64,000 nucleotides of DNA from Candidatus Falkowbacteria bacterium (lineage in GTDB: Bacteria; Patescibacteriota; Patescibacteriia; Patescibacteriales; Patescibacteriaceae), in the NCBI GenBank assembly GCA_026396835.1, contig JAPLWA010000003.1:1-64000 (forward strand). Reading direction: 5' to 3'. Numbering within the stretch: the first letter of the stretch is position 1; every line of letters begins with the position of its first letter. Both the position numbers and the translations under genes were made by a program. Shown one piece after another: positions 58,461 to 64,000 of this stretch. The notes beneath the pieces were generated by a model, which saw nothing but the letters and a program-made list of their open reading frames with translations, was not told the DNA's origin and did not search any database.

Positions 58461-60654
58461 AGCGAAAACAATTTCAAAATTTTTAGGCAAGGGGTTCATG
58501 GTTGAATCTTCTTTTGGTCATATCCGCGATTTACCGAAGTCTGATATTGGTATTGATATTGAACATGACTTTAAACCACGTTATGTTATTCCTACCAAAG
58601 CCAAAAAAACTGTTACTAAATTAAAGAAAGCAGCCGAGAAAGCTGATGAAATTATTCTAGCAAGCGATGAAGACCGCGAAGGAGAAGCGATTGCTTGGCA
58701 TTTGGCCGAAGCACTAAAGATTCCGGCGGATAAAATTTCTCGTATTGTTTTTCACGAAATTACTAAAGAAGCAATTCAACACGCTTTAGAAACACCGCGT
58801 CAAATTGATCAAAATTTAGTTGACGCTCAACAAGCTCGTCGTGTACTTGATCGTTTGGTTGGTTACGAGCTCTCCCCTTTCTTATGGAAAAAAGTCGCGC
58901 GCGGTTTATCAGCCGGACGCGTTCAATCAGTCGCTCTAAAAATAATTGTTGATCGCGAAAAAGAAATTGACAGTTTTGAAACTCAAGAATACTGGAGTAT
59001 TACTGCTCAACTCATAACTAAACAAAAAGAAAAGTTTAATGCTGAATTAGTTAAGTTCGATAATAAGTCACTTGATAAGCTAGCCATTAAAAATAAAGAA
59101 GAGACTGAAGACTTTGTTAGCAAATTAAAACAAGCTGATTTTATAGTTGAAAGCCTAGAAAAGAAACGAACTAATAAATCAGCGCCTGCTCCATTTATAA
59201 CTTCAAGTTTACAACAGGCAGCTAACCGAACTTTAGGTTTTTCAGCCAAGCAAACCATGATGTTAGCTCAGCAGTTATACGAAGGTATTGAGTTGGGCTC
59301 TGAAGGCAGCGTTGGTTTGATTACTTACATGAGAACTGACTCACTAAATCTAAGTGAGAATTTTTTGAATGAAGCACGCGAACATTTAATTGAATCATTA
59401 GGCAAAGAATACGCGCTTGATAAGCCACGTCATTTTAAAACTAAAGCCAAAGGCGCTCAAGAAGCGCACGAAGCAATTCGTCCCAGCTCTGCGCTTAGAA
59501 CGCCGGAAAGCATTAAAGATTCATTAGCGCCTAATCAATTCAAGCTATATAAACTTATTTGGCAAAGAGCAATCTGCAGCCAAATGCCAGAAGCACAACT
59601 TGATCAAACTGCGATTAACATTAAAGCTGACAAAGGCGAATTCAAAACCACTGGTCAGACCATTGTCTTCCCTGGTTGGTTAAAGCTATCACCGGAAAAA
59701 AGCCAAGAAACAATTTTGCCTGAAGTTAGCGAAAAAGAAAAATTAGAATTGGAAGATCTAATATCAGAACAACATTTTACTAAAGCGCCAGCCCGTTACA
59801 GCGATGCTACTTTAGTTAAAGAATTAGAAAAGCACGGCATTGGTCGCCCTTCGACTTATGCTCCAACCATTTCTACAATTGAAGCGCGTAATTACGTTAC
59901 ACGCGATGAACATAAAAGATTAAAACCAACCGACATTGCTAAAATTGTCATTGATTTACTAGCTGAACATTTTAAAAATATTGTCGATGTTACTTTTACA
60001 GCTAAAATGGAAAATGATCTTGATGAAATTGCTGACGGAAAAATATTATGGCAGCCAATCGTGTCTCAGTTCTATGGTCCCTTTCATGAGAACCTACAAA
60101 CTAAATATGAACTAATTAAAAAAACCGATATTATGCCAGAACAAACAACCGAGGAAAAGTGCGATAAGTGTGGTTCGCCTATGTTAGTCAAAACTGGTCG
60201 CTTTGGACCATTTTTAGCTTGCAGTAACTTTCCTGAGTGCCGCAATATTAAATCCATGAATAAAGATGCGACACCTGAACAAAGTGAAAAACTTAATGCT
60301 TTGAATGAACAATTCAAAGATGAAGTTTGTTCAAAGTGCGGTTCAAAAATGGTAGTTAAGAATGGTCGCTTTGGTCCTTTCTTGGCTTGTAGTTCTTACC
60401 CAAAATGTAAGAATATAAAAAATATCGTTGATCCAAACGCCGAAGTTATTAAATGTCCAGTTTGTAAAGAAGGTCACATTATCCAAAAGCGAAGTCGCCG
60501 CGGAATCTTCTGGGCCTGTGACCAATACCCTGATTGTAAAACAGCTTTTAACAGTAAGCCGACTGGTGATAAATGTCCTGATTGCGGCGAGCCACTAGTT
60601 GAAGGCAAAGATGGCCCACGTTGTTCAGGCAAAGGCTGCGATTACGGAAAATAG
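58429..60654 (+). CDS. topA: DNA topoisomerase I
   Basis: Type IA enzyme relaxing negative supercoils. The 741 residues start with the TOPRIM domain (MKLVIVESPTKAKTISKFLG and ILASDEDREGEAIAWHL), then the active Tyr in GLITYMRTDSLNLS, HEAIRPSSALRTP, and GIGRPSTYAPTISTI. The C terminus has four C4 zinc ribbons, beginning CDKCG, CSKCG, CPVCK and CPDCG. Translation starts inside the end of dprA, so the two are coupled. A terminator is at 60693-60727. Confidence 0.96.
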   Translation: MKLVIVESPTKAKTISKFLGKGFMVESSFGHIRDLPKSDIGIDIEHDFKPRYVIPTKAKKTVTKLKKAAEKADEIILASDEDREGEAIAWHLAEALKIPADKISRIVFHEITKEAIQHALETPRQIDQNLVDAQQARRVLDRLVGYELSPFLWKKVARGLSAGRVQSVALKIIVDREKEIDSFETQEYWSITAQLITKQKEKFNAELVKFDNKSLDKLAIKNKEETEDFVSKLKQADFIVESLEKKRTNKSAPAPFITSSLQQAANRTLGFSAKQTMMLAQQLYEGIELGSEGSVGLITYMRTDSLNLSENFLNEAREHLIESLGKEYALDKPRHFKTKAKGAQEAHEAIRPSSALRTPESIKDSLAPNQFKLYKLIWQRAICSQMPEAQLDQTAINIKADKGEFKTTGQTIVFPGWLKLSPEKSQETILPEVSEKEKLELEDLISEQHFTKAPARYSDATLVKELEKHGIGRPSTYAPTISTIEARNYVTRDEHKRLKPTDIAKIVIDLLAEHFKNIVDVTFTAKMENDLDEIADGKILWQPIVSQFYGPFHENLQTKYELIKKTDIMPEQTTEEKCDKCGSPMLVKTGRFGPFLACSNFPECRNIKSMNKDATPEQSEKLNALNEQFKDEVCSKCGSKMVVKNGRFGPFLACSSYPKCKNIKNIVDPNAEVIKCPVCKEGHIIQKRSRRGIFWACDQYPDCKTAFNSKPTGDKCPDCGEPLVEGKDGPRCSGKGCDYGK

Positions 60655-60694
60655 TCTGAACCACAGATACCACAGATTAATTGATTAACACAGA
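60654..60694 (+). repeat. Dispersed CCACAGAT repeat, left copy
   Basis: Its first 24 bases (60654-60677, with ACCACAGATACCACAGAT) are the exact inverted match of 61612-61635, and similarity extends to about 40 bp. The two copies flank the gene at 60770. A degenerate third copy is at 61488-61526. Confidence 0.7.
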
Positions 60695-60727
60695 TAAAAC
60701 CCTCTATCAAAAGGGTTTTATTTTTAT
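60693..60727 (+). terminator. Terminator of topA
   Basis: TAAAACCCT/AGGGTTTTA stem followed by TTTTTA. Confidence 0.6.
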
Positions 60728-60769
60728 ACTTACTTGTATTTATTTACTCTCATGTTAGAATAAGCTCAT

Positions 60770-61480
60770 ATGAAAGAAAAACTTGAGCTAGAAAGTGACC
60801 CACAATTATTTAAAGGGGAAATTAGAGAAAACCCTAAAAAAGGTAAAATTATTGTTTTAGCTGGTTACCATTATAATGAAAAATTTTTTGGACAATTTTT
60901 AAAAAAAGCCTTTGAAGAAAATATAAAGGATCCTGGCCAACATGTAGATTTTCTAGTTTTAGAAAAAAGTGATGTGGCGGGTGGTGATATAGCACCTCTC
61001 TCAGAAAAGGAAATGGATGAATATGTTAATAAAAATGGCGGATGGGAAAAATACGAGGCTTTAGTAGATATACATTGTGATAAATATTTAGATAGCGACG
61101 ATGATGATATGGTTAGAGTTAGCATGGGTCCAAACTACAAACAGGAAGAAGTTAAAAAAGAATTATCAGCTATATCTCGAGGTCAGGGTGAAGATATTAA
61201 GATAACTGATAAGTTTCATTTTCAACTAAGCAAAAAAGAACGCGATCAAGTTATTAAAGATAACTATGATACTTTTGGCAAAGAAATAGAAAAATTTGAT
61301 ATGACAAGAGACAGAGAAATGCCAGTTTTAAAACTCGACCCACGAATTGCTAACTTTCAAGATGAAATAAATAATTATTTAAAGGGTGAGCCAATAACTT
61401 CTCCAGAATTAATAAAACTGGTTAATTCAGAAATTGCTATATTAACAAAATTCTCTAATTTAGTATTGGATAATGAATAA
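60770..61480 (+). CDS. Unknown protein, possibly AstE/AspA-like metallohydrolase
   Basis: A 236-residue acidic protein. IIVLAGYHYNEKFF has H34 and E37 in an HxNE pattern, and LVDIHCDKY has H102; the aspartoacylase/succinylglutamate desuccinylase family uses HGNE and a later D-x-H for zinc. The rest is helical and charged and does not clearly fit. It lies between inverted copies of a dispersed repeat, so gain by transfer is possible. Function uncertain. Confidence 0.5.
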   Translation: MKEKLELESDPQLFKGEIRENPKKGKIIVLAGYHYNEKFFGQFLKKAFEENIKDPGQHVDFLVLEKSDVAGGDIAPLSEKEMDEYVNKNGGWEKYEALVDIHCDKYLDSDDDDMVRVSMGPNYKQEEVKKELSAISRGQGEDIKITDKFHFQLSKKERDQVIKDNYDTFGKEIEKFDMTRDREMPVLKLDPRIANFQDEINNYLKGEPITSPELIKLVNSEIAILTKFSNLVLDNE

Positions 61481-61487
61481 GGATAGT

Positions 61488-61526
61488 CAGAACCACGGAT
61501 TACGCAGATTTTATGATATGCACAGA
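61488..61526 (+). repeat. Dispersed CCACAGAT repeat, degenerate copy
   Basis: AACCACGGATTACGCAGAT and a later GCACAGAT repeat the pattern of the copies at 60654 and 61594, in the same orientation as the first. Confidence 0.5.
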
Positions 61527-61565
61527 TGGTTTTGAATCAAACAGACCCAAATAATATAAACAAAT

Positions 61566-61592
61566 AAAAACTCTCCAAAAGAGAGTTTTTAT
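61566..61592. terminator. Terminator after the gene at 60770
   Basis: AAAAACTCTC/GAGAGTTTTT with a CAAAA loop and AT-rich flanks. Confidence 0.65.
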
Positions 61593-61593
61593 T

Positions 61594-61635
61594 ATCTGTA
61601 TCAATCAGTTCATCTGTGGTATCTGTGGTTCAGAC
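61594..61635 (-). repeat. Dispersed CCACAGAT repeat, right (inverted) copy
   Basis: Inverse of the left copy at 60654-60694: 24 bases perfect, about 40 bases overall with few changes. Confidence 0.7.
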
Positions 61636-61662
61636 AATTTGGCGAGGATACAATAAAAAGTC

Positions 61663-61694
61663 AAAAGCCGTCTACTTTCGTAAACGGCTTTGTG
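61663..61694. terminator. Terminator of the orphan operon at 61715-62565
   Basis: AAAAGCCGT/ACGGCTTT hairpin; reading minus, it ends in TTTTGACTTTTT. Confidence 0.6.
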
Positions 61695-61714
61695 CTATTT
61701 AATTTTATGTGACT

Positions 61715-62041
61715 CTATACGACCTCTGAAAACCAATAAGTTTTATGTTTTATTGAATACTCAGATAACGGAACAATAATCACTGAAAATCTATGATTAA
61801 TATTCAAGGTTACTAAACCGATGATACGCCTCAAATTTTCTACATGGTTCATCGCAACCTTCATATCAAGTATTGAATTAAATTCATAATCCTCAATAGC
61901 TTCGTGACGAGGCTTATTAGATTCAGCTTTATCAGTTATGGATTTCAGAACTCTTTCAAAAGCATTTTTCTCTTCTTTATAATCGAATTCTATAATCAAT
62001 TGATCATTATCAAATGTTTTTGGAAATATTTTATATGACAT
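61715..62041 (-). CDS. Orphan hypothetical protein, second gene of a pair
   Basis: A 108-residue protein starting MSYKIFPKTFDNDQLIIEFD. It looks like a small alpha/beta domain (VENLRRIIGLVTLNINHRFS, VIIVPLSEYSIKH). The ATG at 62041 overlaps the stop of the upstream gene as TAATG and has GGAGGGAA ahead of it, clear translational coupling. Family not recognised. Confidence 0.5.
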   Translation of the reverse strand: MSYKIFPKTFDNDQLIIEFDYKEEKNAFERVLKSITDKAESNKPRHEAIEDYEFNSILDMKVAMNHVENLRRIIGLVTLNINHRFSVIIVPLSEYSIKHKTYWFSEVV

Positions 62042-62565
62042 TATATTCCCTCCAACATCAATCTCCAAGCCAAGATAAATCTTTTAATTAAAGATAATTT
62101 ATGATCAGCCATCATACCCCTGAGAATATCAAAAGCATTTTGCTTTTTTTGCACATTTTCATAAGATATAATTGGAGCGATTGTGCCAGCCTGTAGTTTT
62201 TGAAGAAGAATTTTCATTTCTTTAATACCTGCCCATGAATTTGTTTCGAGCTTTACACACGCATATCTACTTTGATCAGAATCTGTAACTTCAACAGTTA
62301 CCTTACCGTATCGATAGACTCCTCTCAAACGATACTTCGCATAAGAAATAAATTTTATTTCAGTAGCTTTAATAAAAAAAGCTCTGATTAATTTACTTTT
62401 ATTTATAAAGACCTCTTCATCAAGAGTAGATGAATCAATATAAGGCGCTAATTCAGGACTATGAATCATTTTTCCTTCAAGAAAAGGTACTCCACCTTCG
62501 CTTAGCTTTATCTGATTATTTAATAAACCAAAACAATCAGATTCTTCATTTAAATACATTCTCAT
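62041..62565 (-). CDS. Orphan hypothetical protein, first gene of a pair
   Basis: A 174-residue soluble protein (MRMYLNEESDCFGLL...). Central strands FISYAKYRLRGVYRYGKVTV suggest a beta core, and the C terminus is a basic helix (KLSLIKRFILAWRLMLEGI). No domain recognised. TTGACA (62678-62673) with a weak TAGTGT 17 bp on is the likely promoter; the gene is coupled to the next through TAATG. Confidence 0.5.
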   Translation of the reverse strand: MRMYLNEESDCFGLLNNQIKLSEGGVPFLEGKMIHSPELAPYIDSSTLDEEVFINKSKLIRAFFIKATEIKFISYAKYRLRGVYRYGKVTVEVTDSDQSRYACVKLETNSWAGIKEMKILLQKLQAGTIAPIISYENVQKKQNAFDILRGMMADHKLSLIKRFILAWRLMLEGI

Positions 62566-62864
62566 TTTTAAAGAACCTTTCTGTATACTTTCCGGTCGTT
62601 AGCAGGATTATTCCTACAATACGCCTTTGATATATACTTCATAGCCAGAACACTACAATATTATTGGCAATTTGTCAATAGCTATAATTTATTAGCTAAA
62701 TTCACACTTTTTCGAATAATATTGACAAAATATAACTATTATGGTAGTTTTCGATATTAAATGCTCTTTAAATACGCTGCTATTATTTGCATATTATTAG
62801 GTTATCCCTGCTTCTTTAAGGAAGTTGAGACAACTTAATAATTTTCAAATAACTTAGTCAAAAA
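62566..62864. promoter_or_regulatory. Divergent promoter region between orphan genes
   Basis: This 299-nt spacer holds a minus promoter (TTGACA 62678-62673) and a plus promoter (TTGACA 62722-62727, 17 bp, TAGTTT 62745-62750). The plus leader contains AAGTTG-AGA-CAACTT (62822-62836), a neat hairpin. No other gene is seen. Confidence 0.45.
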
Positions 62865-63056
62865 ATGGACAATAACGAAGAAAAGAAACCGAAGGAAGAT
62901 GACCCGGTTTCAATCGAAGGTAGAAAAGGTAAAATTAAGATTTGTGGTAGAAAATTTTTTAATGTACCAGGAGAATGCTACATGGTCGTATTTGACGATA
63001 AGGAAAACTATCCGCCATGGCAATGGACTACAGACAAAATCATGGTTGTGCTCTAA
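62865..63056 (+). CDS. Orphan small protein
   Basis: A 63-residue protein (MDNNEEKKPKEDDPVSIEGR, then KGKIKICGRKFFNVPG and a WQW pair). It looks like a small beta barrel (SH3-like) after a charged head, but no family is recognised. A weak start region lacks a Shine-Dalgarno; a terminator follows at once, supporting a single-gene unit. Confidence 0.4.
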   Translation: MDNNEEKKPKEDDPVSIEGRKGKIKICGRKFFNVPGECYMVVFDDKENYPPWQWTTDKIMVVL

Positions 63057-63068
63057 AAAGAGCCAAAA

Positions 63069-63104
63069 ACAAAAGCCGTTGAACGAGATTCAACGGCTTT
63101 TTTA
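63069..63104. terminator. Bidirectional terminator
   Basis: AAAAGCCGTTGAA/TTCAACGGCTTTTTT with a CGAGA loop; on minus it is followed by TTTTGTTTTT. Serves the plus gene at 62865 and the minus microprotein pair. Confidence 0.8.
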
Positions 63105-63119
63105 TATTCAGAATGTAAT

Positions 63120-63266
63120 TTACTTAGCGCCAAAAAATTTAGTTGTTTTATCTACTAAAGTTTTAGGCATAGTAACAACTCTTTGTTTGTTCTTAAAAAA
63201 ACTCGGCGTCCTAAAAGCAGGACTGCCGGTTCTTTTGCAGACTTTAGTTCGGCTTTGGCCCTTCAT
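63120..63266 (-). CDS. Basic microprotein (48 residues)
   Basis: A short frame MKGQSRTKVCKRTGSPAFRT followed by PSFFKNKQRV and a lysine-rich end ...KFFGAK. It is strongly basic, like a small ribosomal or nucleic-acid-binding protein. The ATG is 3 nt after the stop of the next microprotein upstream, and a terminator is 16 nt after its stop. The operon layout is the main support. Family not recognised. Confidence 0.5.
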   Translation of the reverse strand: MKGQSRTKVCKRTGSPAFRTPSFFKNKQRVVTMPKTLVDKTTKFFGAK

Positions 63267-63269
63267 AAA

Positions 63270-63422
63270 CTAGGGACGCATGATGGCAAACATGTAAGAA
63301 GCTGTCTGAGCCCAGATTAACCAAGCAACAAGAAAGCCAATTACGAAGCTAGCCAAGGAAGACATGAAGCTTCGGCTCACTTTCCAAGTGATGAAGCGAC
63401 TGTCGGACTTTGTTTTCTTCAT
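63270..63422 (-). CDS. Single-helix membrane microprotein (50 residues)
   Basis: MKKTKSDSRFITWKVSRSF is followed by one hydrophobic helix (SSLASFVIGFLVAWLIW) and a short tail AQTASYMFAIMRP. The positive head and the helix fit a small inner-membrane protein with the N terminus inside. It is divergent from rmuC and followed by the basic microprotein. A TATAAT on the minus strand lies about 20 nt upstream (63455-63450). Confidence 0.5.
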   Translation of the reverse strand: MKKTKSDSRFITWKVSRSFMSSLASFVIGFLVAWLIWAQTASYMFAIMRP

Positions 63423-63449
63423 AAATTTGTTTATTGAATATAGCTATAT

Positions 63450-63467
63450 TATAGAGTATAATGACAA
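63450..63467. promoter_or_regulatory. Divergent -10 boxes between microproteins and rmuC
   Basis: ATTATA (minus TATAAT) and, a few bases on, TATAAT on plus overlap in this short spacer, one for each direction. -35 boxes are weak. Confidence 0.4.
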
Positions 63468-63488
63468 ACGAATTACTTTGCAATACTT

Positions 63489-64000
63489 ATGGAAAATTTA
63501 TTTATCATTATCCTCGTTATAGCCGCACTCCTAGTTGGAGCTTTGCTTATAATAATTATAACACTTCTTAAAAAAAGTGGTCAAAGCACTGAGTCAGGCG
63601 CTTTAATGGAAAGACTAGCTAACTTGAGTGAACAGAGCAAAGAAATGAAGCAAGTACTTGATAACAAGCTTTCGGAAACTCACACTGTTACTCGTCAGCA
63701 GTTTAGCGAATCATCTCAACTCATAAAAGAGGTTACTGAGAAGTTAACCAAGCTTGATGAAACCAATCGTCAGGTTATTAACTTTTCTTCACAGCTACAA
63801 AGCTTACAAGATATTTTAAAAAATCCTAAACAGCGCGGCGTTCTTGGCGAATACTACCTAGAGACATTACTAAAGAATGTCATGCCGCCCGGTAGTTACC
63901 AAATGCAATATGCTTTTAAGAACAAAACCATTGTTGATGCGGTTGTGTTTGTAAAAGATAAAATTATTCCAATTGATTCTAAGTTCTCTTTAGAAAATTA
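63489..64000 (+). CDS. rmuC: DNA recombination protein RmuC (5' part)
   Basis: Runs off the right edge after 170 codons. MENLFIIILVIAALLVGALL is an N-terminal membrane helix, followed by a long coiled coil (SESGALMERLANLSEQSKEM to about residue 110) and the start of the RmuC nuclease-like domain: NPKQRGVLGEYYLETLLKNV and AVVFVKDKIIPIDSKFSLEN, where the rG-xGE and P-DSKF motifs are diagnostic. RmuC limits inversions at short repeats. Starts at ATG 63489 with no strong Shine-Dalgarno. Confidence 0.85.
   Translation, partial: MENLFIIILVIAALLVGALLIIIITLLKKSGQSTESGALMERLANLSEQSKEMKQVLDNKLSETHTVTRQQFSESSQLIKEVTEKLTKLDETNRQVINFSSQLQSLQDILKNPKQRGVLGEYYLETLLKNVMPPGSYQMQYAFKNKTIVDAVVFVKDKIIPIDSKFSLEN

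Noticed and set aside
62899-63273. Plus-strand frame of 124 codons across the terminator at 63069
   Set aside because: It runs out of frame through the gene at 62865, through a strong terminator, and antisense to the microprotein at 63120.
1-64000. Prophage, IS transposase, CRISPR-Cas, restriction-modification or toxin-antitoxin genes
   Set aside because: I looked for integrase, DDE transposase, Cas, methylase-endonuclease and toxin-like signatures and saw none.

Overview
The window looks like a 64 kb stretch of a low-GC, compact bacterial genome of the Candidate Phyla Radiation (Patescibacteria, most likely a Parcubacteria-type lineage). The reasons are many short spacers and overlapping genes, a minimal type IV pilus set, a high share of orphan small genes, and several family members whose catalytic residues are lost. 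UGA, UAG and UAA are all used as stops, so the code is the standard one. The phylum is inference; no rRNA gene is present to confirm it.

Layout. 1-600: edge of a minus-strand gene and a roughly 450-nt stretch with no gene that has its own promoter, many hairpins and a terminator, best read as an uncharacterised structured RNA. 752-6349: uvrB (without its C-terminal UVR domain), a methyltransferase, an HD hydrolase, a small membrane protein, a SIMPL protein, rpmA and a hypothetical. 6356-17123, minus: pyrG, prepilin peptidase, then a surface-glycan block (GT2-methyltransferase fusions, GT39-like membrane protein, GT9, O-antigen ligase/TPR). 17193-24513, minus: pilin, pilC, a CheY-like regulator, pilB and pilP/O/N/M-like genes. 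24656-29811: beta-propeller protein, radA, a UVR-motif protein, an orphan, trmD and a KH protein. 29946-34266, minus: histidine kinase, CitE-like, methyltransferase, tsf, rpsB. 34497-35084: two orphans.

35129-46387, minus: rarA, two GT4 genes and a sugar-phosphate transferase, rnpB, RNHCP protein, cytidine-deaminase-like, histidine phosphatase, murJ, a degenerate phosphoglycerate mutase and pgk. 46394-54622, minus: HtrA-like/PDZ protein, membrane proteins, large secreted beta-propeller, pilT, thioredoxin reductase, MazG, NUDIX. 54753-60654, plus: DUF218, degenerate DHH protein, tRNA-Val, tRNA-Ile(UAU), dprA and topA; tRNA-Glu is on minus, beside a broken copy of its 5' half split by palindromic inserts. 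60655-64000: orphan genes among repeats, two microproteins absent from simple long-ORF lists, and the start of rmuC.

How it fits together: pili (pilB, C, M, N, O, T, prepilin peptidase) with dprA, radA and rmuC suggest DNA uptake and recombination; the glycan clusters plus murJ build the envelope. The most unusual items are the structured RNA at 128-582, the 30-bp double-hairpin elements (33423, 55519, 55562) and the tRNA-Glu relic they split, the in-frame amber codon in the GT9 gene, and the pseudo-enzyme versions of iPGM, DHH and HtrA families.
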